A DNA stretch of 64,000 nt, taken from contig CAZGJN010000012.1 of NCBI GenBank assembly GCA_964526645.1, forward strand, positions 1-64,000, written 5' to 3'. Every line of letters starts with the position of its first letter. Positions within the stretch are counted from its first letter, which is position 1. Below, one piece after another: positions 46,344-55,300 of this stretch. Source of the DNA: JADJNW01 sp964526645 (lineage in GTDB: Bacteria > Bacteroidota > Bacteroidia > Chitinophagales > Saprospiraceae). The position numbers were made by a program, and so were the translations under genes. The notes below the pieces were generated by a model. It had not been told where the DNA came from. It saw only the letters and a program-made list of their open reading frames with translations, and searched no databases.

Positions 46344-46883
46344 ATGGGCATGCGTAAACGCACCGTCATAGAACTGAATCGCCAAAGTATTGAGGATTTT
46401 AAATTGCAAGCTAAAACACCCCTGGTGATTGTACTGGATAATGTGCGCTCAGCGCTCAACGTGGGTTCGGCGTTTCGCACCGCCGATGCCTTTGCCCTCG
46501 AAGGGGTTTATCTTTGCGGTATCACTGCGCAACCGCCCAGTCGGGAAATCACCAAAACAGCCTTAGGCGCTACGGAATCAGTAGATTGGCACTATACACG
46601 CGACACGGTCAGCGCTATCGAGGGTTTGAAAGCAAAGGGCTATACGACTGTGGCTATCGAGCAAGCAGAAGGCAGTGTGGCTTTGCAACAATTTGATTAT
46701 CAAAAAGATAAAAAGTATGCTTTGGTCTTTGGAAACGAGGTGAGTGGTGTGGATGATGCGGTAATGAGTAGGGTAGAGGCGTGTATTGAAATTCCACAGT
46801 TTGGCACCAAACATTCTCTGAATATCTCAGTTTGTGTGGGCATCGTTGTGTGGGAGTTTTTTCGGAAGAGCAAATTCATTTGA
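46344..46883 (+). CDS. TrmH/SpoU-family RNA methyltransferase
   Basis: 179 residues, SPOUT fold. Motif 1 NVRSALNVGSAFRTADAF, motif 2 ALVFGNEVSGV and motif 3 IPQFGTKHSLNISVCVGIVVWEF are complete, giving the knotted SAM-binding site. The short size without an N-terminal RNA-binding domain resembles tRNA Gm18-type or small rRNA 2'-O-methyltransferases; the target is unknown. The stop codon is the first triplet of a long inverted repeat. Confidence 0.9.
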   Translation: MGMRKRTVIELNRQSIEDFKLQAKTPLVIVLDNVRSALNVGSAFRTADAFALEGVYLCGITAQPPSREITKTALGATESVDWHYTRDTVSAIEGLKAKGYTTVAIEQAEGSVALQQFDYQKDKKYALVFGNEVSGVDDAVMSRVEACIEIPQFGTKHSLNISVCVGIVVWEFFRKSKFI

Positions 46884-47024
46884 GTAGTCAAGCAGTTTTA
46901 AAGTCAACAGCCTAAAGTTTTATGATTTTGATAATCAATAAATTATAATGAAATTTTAACAAATAACTATTTCTGAACATTTCAGGATTACTGACGATCA
47001 GCTATTAAACTGCTCGACTACTCA
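46881..47024. repeat. 20-nt inverted repeat bridging two convergent stop codons
   Basis: TGAGTAGTCAAGCAGTTTTA (46881-46900) and its reverse complement with one mismatch and one indel (47005-47024) enclose 104 AT-rich bases. Each arm begins exactly with the TGA stop of the flanking gene. Confidence 0.8.
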
Positions 47025-48164
47025 ATAGCACTTCACGATTAGCCCATTTTTCATTCTGGGTTCAAACCAAGTGGACTTCGGCGGAAGGATTCTTCCTGCT
47101 TCTACGGTTTTGGCAAGGTCTTCAAAAACAATGGGATACATACAAAAACCTACTGAATTTGGGCTTTCCTGTACTACTTTTTCTATACCGCCCAATCCCT
47201 TTTGGCTATCCAAATAACTGACCCGAAGGTCGGAGCGATAGTTGTTGATTCCCAATAGCGGATGGAGCACTTCTTCGTTGAGCAGCACTGTATCCAATAA
47301 CACGCCCCTTTGTCCTAATGCTTGTAGCAGGGGGAATTTCCAGCGCAAGCGATACCAGCCTTGGGCAGTACATAGGGTCATTTCGTGTTTTTGAGAAGGT
47401 TTGGAGCCGCGTTTCAGAAACGATATATCAAACAAAGTGGATAGTTTTTGTAAAAACAGTGCTAAATCGCTGATAATGACAATTCTATTAAACTCCAGAA
47501 TATCCAGCTGCTGCGATGGGAAAAAAGCGCAATAGATCTGCCGAAAAGCCGGATCGCCGTTTGTTTGGCAGATACCCGCCATTGCTTCCATACGATGGTG
47601 CCCATCAGCGATGTAGGCGTGTTCCACAAGGTCGGCAAAAAGCGTTTGGAGCGCTTCCACAGCCTGCTTTTCTTGTACAGCCCAGAGGCGGTGTATTTGT
47701 TTTTCACCAGGAAAATCAACCGTAAGAAATACCAGGTGCTCGGCTATAAAAGCCCCAATCCAGTCGTCAATTTTATCCTGTTCGGCATAGGTAAGCAATA
47801 CAGGCTTTACGGCGGCTCGGCGTTCCAGCGTTAGACGCATTTGTTTATCCTGTTCCGATTGTATGGTGTTTTCATGCTTTTTGATATTCCCGCTAAGGTA
47901 TTCCGCTATGTCCACACAGGCAAGCACACCCGTGTACACGCGCGTGGCGACCTCGATTTGATACAAAAAAATAGCAGGCTGTTGGGCAGCTTCAAAAAAA
48001 CCTTGCTCCCAAAAAGCAGTAAAGTGCTCTTTGGTCGCATCAAAAAAAGAAGCCTTTTCCTTTATTTGGCTCAATTTTGGGTAGAATGACAAAAAAGGAT
48101 GGATATACATTTTGTGAAAATTCCGGTAAAGATAAGCCCTGTCCTTAAATTTTAGAAGCCCCAT
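47022..48164 (-). CDS. DUF1015 family protein
   Basis: 380 residues. Family hallmarks are YIADGHHRMEAM near the middle and a C-terminal PPKSTWFEPRMKNGLIVKCY. The DGHHR motif resembles the phosphate-binding GHHR of ParB/sulfiredoxin-fold free serine kinases, so a kinase-like role is a reasonable guess only. The N-terminus is unusual: the usual PPYDV segment after the first strand is missing and the protein is shorter than typical members (about 400-440). A terminator lies only about 17 nt upstream of the start codon, suggesting attenuation control. Confidence 0.85.
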   Translation of the reverse strand: MGLLKFKDRAYLYRNFHKMYIHPFLSFYPKLSQIKEKASFFDATKEHFTAFWEQGFFEAAQQPAIFLYQIEVATRVYTGVLACVDIAEYLSGNIKKHENTIQSEQDKQMRLTLERRAAVKPVLLTYAEQDKIDDWIGAFIAEHLVFLTVDFPGEKQIHRLWAVQEKQAVEALQTLFADLVEHAYIADGHHRMEAMAGICQTNGDPAFRQIYCAFFPSQQLDILEFNRIVIISDLALFLQKLSTLFDISFLKRGSKPSQKHEMTLCTAQGWYRLRWKFPLLQALGQRGVLLDTVLLNEEVLHPLLGINNYRSDLRVSYLDSQKGLGGIEKVVQESPNSVGFCMYPIVFEDLAKTVEAGRILPPKSTWFEPRMKNGLIVKCY

Positions 48165-48181
48165 TCATTTTATAGCGCAAT

Positions 48182-48214
48182 AAAAAAGGGCGGTAGCAGA
48201 AGCTACTTCGCCCT
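48182..48214 (-). terminator. Terminator just upstream of the DUF1015 start (minus strand)
   Basis: GGGCG-GTAGC pairs with GCTAC-(TT)-CGCCC around an AGAA loop (read on plus); on the minus strand six T follow. It ends about 17 nt before the ATG at 48164. Confidence 0.8.
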
Positions 48215-48222
48215 CAAAAAAA

Positions 48223-48387
48223 CTAAACCCCAGTTATATTTTTGGATGAAACGCCCCTTTTACACCAGACCAATAGGGGGAACAGTTGAAAGGTTGTTTC
48301 AATGCGTATCTTTGCTTTTGATAGTTGCTGTTGATGTGTTTGAAGCGTGATTTCAACTCCAGAAACAAAATATTTCCTGGGTTTTGA
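48223..48387 (-). ncRNA. Candidate rod-like structured RNA or attenuator leader
   Basis: The two ends pair: AAACCCCAG..ATATTTT..TGAAA..CGC (48223-48255) is matched by the reverse complement of 48345-48387 with the same words in order. An inner hairpin TTGAAA-CAACC-TTTCAA (minus strand) sits near 48285-48303. On the minus strand the closing stem is followed by seven T (48222-48216) and then the terminator. About 165-200 nt with a closing stem, bulges and apical hairpin resembles 6S RNA architecture, but no family is recognised. Confidence 0.45.
48285..48314 (+). promoter_or_regulatory. Possible rightward promoter
   Basis: GTTG (48285-48288), 18 bp, TATCTTTG (48307-48314): exact -7, 3/4 at -33. 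It would read antisense to the candidate RNA and then about 450 nt to parC. A closer parC promoter may be TTTG (48704-48707) with a near -7 at 48725-48732. Confidence 0.4.
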
Positions 48388-48391
48388 ACTA

Positions 48392-48422
48392 CAAATTTAC
48401 AAACGCTTATCTATTTATCAAT
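48392..48422 (-). promoter_or_regulatory. Possible promoter of the candidate RNA / DUF1015 unit
   Basis: On the minus strand ATTG (48419-48422), 19 bp, TAAATTTG (48392-48399): consensus -7, 3/4 at -33, placing the start near 48386, exactly at the outer end of the rod structure. Confidence 0.5.
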
Positions 48423-48766
48423 ATTGTGTGCAAAAAAAGAAGAATTACTTAAAATTTAAATAAAATAAACGAGAAATTGTTCAAAGAGCCAACACATTAC
48501 TTAATTTTTTGCAAAAATTTAGCTTAAAAAAAAGCGGTAGTGCGCTTGTGTGCCTGCGTTGTAAAATGCTTCTTTGTGTCATCCCCTTTCCAAATACCTT
48601 ACTTCTAATGGCTGATGGTAGGCAGTCGTAAGAAATGTTTTGTGTAAAACTTTTTGTTTTAAAATCTGTTTTTTCATATATTCGCATTCAAAAAAACGCA
48701 TTTTGCGGTCGAGAAATATTTGCTTTAATTTGGCGAAAATCAGCTACAAGCTTCAAGAAACAAGAA

Positions 48767-51403
48767 ATGAGTGACAAGATTATAAAGGTAGATTTGAACG
48801 ATAAGGGCAATGGCGAGGCGCATCTGACCACGCTGAACGGGATGTACCAGGATTATTTCCTGGATTACGCCTCCTACGTGATCCTGGAGCGCGCCGTGCC
48901 TTCGGTACACGATGGCTTGAAGCCGGTGCAGCGGCGCATCCTGCACGCGATGAAGGAGATGGACGACGGGCGCTACCACAAGATCGCCAACGTGATCGGG
49001 CAGACGATGCAGTACCACCCGCATGGCGATGCCGCCATCGGCGATGCACTCGTGAATCTGGGGCAAAAAGACTTGCTTATTGATTGCCAGGGCAACTGGG
49101 GCGATGTACGCACGGGCGACGCGGCGGCGGCTGCGCGCTATATCGAGGGGCGTTTGACAAAATTTGCATTGGAAGTGGCTTTTAACCCTCAGACGACCGA
49201 GTGGCAATTGTCTTATGATGGTCGCAAAAAAGAGCCGATCAACTTGCCCATGAAGTTCCCTTTGCTCTTGGCGCAGGGTGCCGAGGGCATTGCAGTGGGG
49301 CTTTCTACGAAGATTTTACCGCATAATTTTATTGAATTGATCAAGGCTTCGATCCAGATTCTGAAAGGCAAAAAAGTTACAATTTACCCCGATTTCCCAA
49401 CCGGCGGCTCAATTGACGTAAGCGACTACCAGGGCGGCAAGCGCGGTGGCAAAGTGAAAGTGCGCGCCAAGATTGAAATCGCGGACAAATCTACGCTTGT
49501 TATTCGAGATATTCCTTACGGAACAACAACTGCTTCTTTGCAGGAGAGCATCGTAAAAGCTACCGAAAAAGGCAAGATTAAGATCAAAAAAGTCACCGAT
49601 AACACGGCAAAAGACGTGGAAATTGTTATCGAACTTGCCCCTGGCACGTCGCCTGATGTAACACTGGATGCGCTCTACGCCTTCACCGATTGTGAGGTTT
49701 CGATTTCACCGAATGCTTGCGTGATTATTGACAATAAGCCTTATTTCCTTACTGTCGAGGAGATTTTGGAAATCAACACCCGAAACACCAAAGACCTGCT
49801 ACGCCGCGAGTTGGAAATCAAGCAGCACGAGTTGATGGAGAAATGGCTCTTCGCCAGCCTGGAAAAAATCTTCATCGAAAAACGTATTTACCGCGACATC
49901 GAAGAATGCGAAACCTGGGAGGCAGTGCTCGAAACGATTGACAATGGTTTGCGCAAATACATCGTGACGCCGAGCGATAAACCCCGGAAAGACGACAAAC
50001 GCCTGCGTTTTTTTCGCGATTTGACACAAGAAGATTTTGTTCGTTTGACCGAAATCAAAATCAAGCGCATTTCCAAATATAATTCTTTCAAAGCCGATGA
50101 GCAAATTGCCGATTTGGAAAAGGAACTCGAACAGGTACGACACGACCTTGAGCACCTCACCGACTTTGCGATTGCCTATTTTGAAAACCTGCTGAAAAAA
50201 TACGGCAAAGGACGCGAGCGCCGCACGCAGATTGCCACTTTCGACACGATTCAAGCGACCGAAGTGGTCGCCAATAATGCCAAACTCTACGTGGATCGGA
50301 AGGAAGGATTTATTGGTACCAGCTTGAAAAAAGAGGAATTTGTATGTGATTGCTCGGATATTGACGACATTATCGTCTTTCGGCGCGATGGAAAATTCCA
50401 GGTTTCAAAAGTCGGTGACAAAGTATTTGTCGGCAAAGACATTATCCATGTGGCGGTTTGGAAAAAGGGCGACGACCGCACGACTTACAATATGGTCTAT
50501 CTCGACAGCAAAACCGGGCGTTCCATGGCGAAGCGCTTCAACGTGACCGCCATCACCCGCGACCGTGAGTACGACCTCACGATGGGCAACGAACTTTCTA
50601 AAACCTTATATTTTAGTGCCAATCCGAATGGTGAAGCCGAGGTCATCAACGTACAACTTTCGCCGAGCAGCCGCGCCAAAATCAAGCAATTCGATTTCGA
50701 TTTTGCAGAATTGGAGATCAAGGGTAGAAGCTCGCAGGGCAATATCCTGACCAAATATCCAGTGAAAAAAATCACCATGAAAGAAGCCGGCAAATCCACG
50801 ATCGGCGCGCAGCAGTGGTGGTTCGACGACATCACCGGCAAGCTCAATAACGATGAGCGCGGCAGACTCCTGGGCGATTTCGATACCGGCGATTACCTCC
50901 TGGCACTTTACAAAGACGGCACGTTTGAAGTATTAGAACCCGATGCGCTCAAGCGATTTGACATCAACGAACTCATCAGCATCGAAAAATACAACCCTGA
51001 CATTGTTGTCAATGCGGTGCATTACGAAGGCAACAAAGGCTGGACGATGATCAAACGCTTCAAAGTCGAAGCCTCGTCTTCGCTTGGTCAGCGCTATTCT
51101 TATCTTTCCGAACACAAGGATAGCAAATTGCTCTTCGCTTCTACCAAAGCCGAGCCGCGCCTGCGGTACAGCGTGAAGCTAAAAAACAAAAAAATGGACG
51201 GCGAAGTTAACCTCGCAGAATTTATAGACGTGAAAGGCTGGAAAGCTATTGGCAACAGACTTAGCGACCAAAAACTGACCTCCATCAAAGAACTCAGCGA
51301 AGAAGAAATTGCCAAAGCAAAGGCAGAACTGCCCCACAAGCTCCACGCAGGCGACAGCATCGAATTTGATGTAGATAATAATGGGCAGGGGAAGTTGTTT
51401 TGA
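48767..51403 (+). CDS. parC: DNA topoisomerase IV subunit A
   Basis: 878 residues from ATG 48767 (MSDKIIKVDLNDKGNGEAHL); the 44 upstream open codons are unlike the family. Decatenating type II enzyme with catalytic Tyr125 (AAARYIEGRL). It lacks the GyrA box, which separates it from gyrA at the window start. In the quinolone-determining region it reads HPHGDAAIGDA, with Ala89 at the Ser80-equivalent position and Asp93 at the Glu84 equivalent. parE is not adjacent. Confidence 0.95.
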   Translation: MSDKIIKVDLNDKGNGEAHLTTLNGMYQDYFLDYASYVILERAVPSVHDGLKPVQRRILHAMKEMDDGRYHKIANVIGQTMQYHPHGDAAIGDALVNLGQKDLLIDCQGNWGDVRTGDAAAAARYIEGRLTKFALEVAFNPQTTEWQLSYDGRKKEPINLPMKFPLLLAQGAEGIAVGLSTKILPHNFIELIKASIQILKGKKVTIYPDFPTGGSIDVSDYQGGKRGGKVKVRAKIEIADKSTLVIRDIPYGTTTASLQESIVKATEKGKIKIKKVTDNTAKDVEIVIELAPGTSPDVTLDALYAFTDCEVSISPNACVIIDNKPYFLTVEEILEINTRNTKDLLRRELEIKQHELMEKWLFASLEKIFIEKRIYRDIEECETWEAVLETIDNGLRKYIVTPSDKPRKDDKRLRFFRDLTQEDFVRLTEIKIKRISKYNSFKADEQIADLEKELEQVRHDLEHLTDFAIAYFENLLKKYGKGRERRTQIATFDTIQATEVVANNAKLYVDRKEGFIGTSLKKEEFVCDCSDIDDIIVFRRDGKFQVSKVGDKVFVGKDIIHVAVWKKGDDRTTYNMVYLDSKTGRSMAKRFNVTAITRDREYDLTMGNELSKTLYFSANPNGEAEVINVQLSPSSRAKIKQFDFDFAELEIKGRSSQGNILTKYPVKKITMKEAGKSTIGAQQWWFDDITGKLNNDERGRLLGDFDTGDYLLALYKDGTFEVLEPDALKRFDINELISIEKYNPDIVVNAVHYEGNKGWTMIKRFKVEASSSLGQRYSYLSEHKDSKLLFASTKAEPRLRYSVKLKNKKMDGEVNLAEFIDVKGWKAIGNRLSDQKLTSIKELSEEEIAKAKAELPHKLHAGDSIEFDVDNNGQGKLF

Positions 51404-51459
51404 GTAATGTGATGAAAGTTTAGTTGTTTTTTGTCTGTAATAATTTTTCGCTAAATATT

Positions 51460-52098
51460 ATGATTAGAGATTTGATTAAAAATGTTGATTATCAGGGGCT
51501 TCGTAATTTGCTTTTTAATAACCCCCTTCTCGCAAATAAAGGTATTCCTTTTGATGAAAATAATCCTGACGCAGCGCATCCCTTGCATCGAATTTGTGAC
51601 GGTGTTTTCAATAAAACATACACAGATGAGCAAGCTGTTGAAATAGCAAAAATATTCCTGGAATTTGGTGCAAACATCAATGGTTTTGGTTTGGTAGAAA
51701 AGCAAGACACTCCGCTTGTGGCAGCGGCGAGTTTGCAGGCGGATGAGGTAGCACTTTTATACATAGAAAACGGCGCTAATATTCACCACAGTGGTTGTCA
51801 TGGTGGTACGGCCTTACATTGGGCTGCCTGGTGCGGCAGGGATAAAGTTGTAAAAAGATTATTAAAACAAAAGCTGGATATTAATAAACACTGTATAACT
51901 TTTGAAGCAACACCGCTCTTTTGGGCAGTACACGGACTTAAACATGGTGGCGAAATAAATCGGCATCACCAAGAAGAATGTATCCAAATGCTGGTCGAAG
52001 CAGGGGCAGATACAGCCATTCCCAATAAAGATGGAAGAACTGCTTGGGATATGCTGGATGAGAATGATCGTGATTTACTAAATTTATTACAGATGTAA
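51460..52098 (+). CDS. Ankyrin repeat protein
   Basis: 212 residues from ATG 51460 (MIRDLIKNVDYQGLRNLL). About four to five ankyrin units can be followed: LFNNPLLANKGIP, EIAKIFLEFGANING with DTPLVAAASL, GGTALHWAAWCGRDKVVKRLLKQ, ATPLFWAVHGLKHGG, and the C-terminal EAGADTAIPNKDGRTAWDML. No signal peptide, so cytosolic protein binding is likely; the partner is unknown. The 252-nt spacer that follows holds no clear gene. Confidence 0.88.
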   Translation: MIRDLIKNVDYQGLRNLLFNNPLLANKGIPFDENNPDAAHPLHRICDGVFNKTYTDEQAVEIAKIFLEFGANINGFGLVEKQDTPLVAAASLQADEVALLYIENGANIHHSGCHGGTALHWAAWCGRDKVVKRLLKQKLDINKHCITFEATPLFWAVHGLKHGGEINRHHQEECIQMLVEAGADTAIPNKDGRTAWDMLDENDRDLLNLLQM

Positions 52099-52350
52099 AG
52101 TTTAAAGTAGTTGCACAAATCTATTTGCCTCAATCCTGTAAGAACCTGATAATCAAACTATTGAATGATCGCTTATTTTCTTAACCGAACATCACCGCAC
52201 TTGTAATAGTGTAGGAATGTCCGGTCTTGATATGATTGCTAAAACGATTACATCGGTATCAATAAAATGACTAACTTTAACAGATTTATTAATGTCGTTT
52301 TTCGTAATTTGCAATAAACTTTTCAAATAAGTTTCTATTTTCTCCCATTC

Positions 52351-55300
52351 TCATTCCACTTTAATCCGAATCCCCTCCGAATGGCTCGCAAACTCCGGCG
52401 CGTACATACATTGAATGCTCGTGATGCCATTAGAAAAATCGCCTTTATGCACTACCCTTAAAGGGTATTCAAATACATAAGTGCCTCGTGGTAAATAATC
52501 TATAAAGAAGTTGGTCGCCACATCGCGGGTGCTTTCGTAGTAGCCTAAGCCGCCCTGCCAGCGATAACCGCTCAGCACATTGATGGGCTCCAAGCCACTG
52601 GCGCGCATATCTTTCAGGTGAATGAATTCCATGTCGCGGTCCACGCGCAGTTCGATACGCACGATAAGTTTGTCGCCTGGCTCCAGCGGGTCTTTTTCTG
52701 TAATATTCTTTAAAATCGGACCTTTGTCGCTATTTTCCTCACGGAAGACTTGTTTTACAATATTCAGAGGCGTTTCCTTGAAGGTTTTGATTTTGTCCAA
52801 ATCCTCAAAATACTGCCAGTACATACTGCCCCAAGCAACCGTTTTATTTGGATTTTTTACTTTCACCGTTGCCATATCGGCATTAATTTCGTTACCATTC
52901 CAATTGGTTTTGAAATAGCCTGTGCCCGGTTCGGCGCTTTGCTGCGCAGCAGCAATGGTCGCTTTGTTTTCTTTTTTCTTCAAATTCGGGAATGAAATGT
53001 CCACTTGTTCCGTATTGGAGAGCCATTCGCTGCCATTCATCAGCAGCGCATAAACAGCTGCCGCCGTTGATTTTGTTGTTTCCCAGCTATTGGTTTGTTT
53101 GTTTTTTAATAGCCAAATCCGCATTTCATCAACAGCAGCTTGGTCTTTCGCCACTTCTGAGAACACTTCGATCATTAATGCCTGACTTTCAATCGGCATT
53201 TGATACCACCACCAGCCCGTGTTGAATTTCCAATACATGCCGAGTTCCTCACTACGCAAGGCGCGTTCGCGCAAGGATTGGACGATTTTTTCTGCGGAAG
53301 CAGTTTTATTATAACGATGCAAAGCCAGTGCCAGCAAGCCTTCTTCGTAGAAATCTTTTTTCAACCAATATTTTTCAGCTTGACCGAGGAAGTAGTCGCT
53401 CGCGTTTTTTGTAATGTCATTTTTCACTGGAAACTGCTGGAAAAAACTGCGGGCGTAGAGGTAATGAATCGCAATATTACTCAAATGATCGTCTTTCCAC
53501 TTGGCATCGCCTTCTTTCACCATTTTTTCTAACTCGGTATAAGCTTCCGCTAATTTGTTGTCAATGAATTGAATAGACTTGCCGATAATTTGATATGCGG
53601 TCGGATTATCCTGCAAATTGCCAGCGCCGAGCTTATCCAAATGCCCAAATCCTTCCACCAGATATTGCGTGATGTACCAATTGGCGCGACCATCGGGAAA
53701 CCAAGAGAAGCCGCCGTCAGGTTGTTGGCGCTCAGCGATTTTATTTAAAGTGGCGGTTTGTTCTTCGCTCAAGCGCAATAAATCAAATAATACCCCAATG
53801 TTTTTGCGTTGCTGGGCTTCACTTTGTGCATCCAAGACCCAGGGCGTTTCTTCGAGCAAAGCGCTTTTTAATTCCTGATTTTTGCTCAAATTGCTTTCCA
53901 GGGCATCCGTATTTTTCCAGCGTTCAAAAACCTGCTTGATTTTCGGTGTCGAATTTGCCACCGAAGCCGCGAGGGCATTGGCGTAGTAGCGATTGAATAC
54001 CTGCTCGATGCACTCATACGGATATTCCATCAGATAAGGCATGGCTTGCACCGCATACCAGGCCGGATTGGAAGTGAATTCCAGTGTAAGCGCATGATTT
54101 TCAAGTGTTTTGGAAGTATTATTTTTTAAATTTTGCAAAGTAAATTCTTTGGTTTGACCCGAGCGAAGCGCCATTGGCAAAGTCTCTGTCACGCGCATTC
54201 GATTGGTTAGAATCGGCAAACTACTTTCTTCACCATCAGAAAAGCTACCCGCCTGTGCCGTCACGCGCCAGGTCAACGCAGTAAGCTCACCCACAGGGAT
54301 TTGCAAGCGCCATTCCACCCCAGCAGATTGGCCAGCTTTCGCTGAAAAGTCGAGTTCGGTTTGTTTCAAACCTAATTTATTTGCCACCGGCTGCATGGTC
54401 GCTGCGTCGAATAATTCTAAGCGAATTTTGCCATTTAAAGCTTGTTCTGATAAATTCGATACCTTTGCCGTGAAATACAACTCATCGCCCTCGCGCATGA
54501 AGCGCGGCGGATTGGGCAACACCATCAATTCTTTCTGGGTGACAATCTCTCGCTGAGCGGCCGCAAATTTCAAATCTTTGGTATGCGCAAACGCTAAGAA
54601 TTTCCAACGCGTTAGGGCTTCGTTCATCGTAAATTTTACAATCACATTACCTTCCGCGTCGGTCTGTAATTCCGGTAGAAAAAAGACGGTTTCTTTGAGG
54701 TTGGTGCGGACGGGCTGCGGGATTGATTTCGAGGCTTCTGCTTCAGGAGTAGCAACCGTAACGACTTCTGCAAGTTCAACCCCAGCAGCTTTACCTTTTA
54801 AAGCATCAGCCTCAGCATCAAAAGTCACCACTTGATCCGCCATTGCCGGTGCTGGCGAAGGCATCGCTGCCGATCGTTGCACCATGCCGTTTGCGTAAAA
54901 ACCGCCACCAATGTAATAATCAAACCAATTCAGCGTCGGATACATCCGGTTGGTATATTTTACACTGGGCTGCCAGGCTATCGCTCTAAGAACCAGATTA
55001 TCAGCTCCAAATAAATTCGCGTTCCAGTTTTCACGATTATTGTAAAAATAAGGATAAAAGGATTGCGACCAATCATTCGGATAAGCCAGCGCATCGAGCG
55101 AGGCATCGTACATCGCGGCTACCATTTCAGCAGCGACGCGCTCTTTTTGCGGGCCGCTAATTTTGATACGCCATTCCTCTTCTTGCCCAGGTTTCAACTT
55201 ATCACGAAAAGTGCTGTATTCAATCGTTAAATCTTTGTTCGACCAGGGCACTTGCACCAAACCCGACTGACTGAAAAAGCGATTGAATTTTACAAAACTC

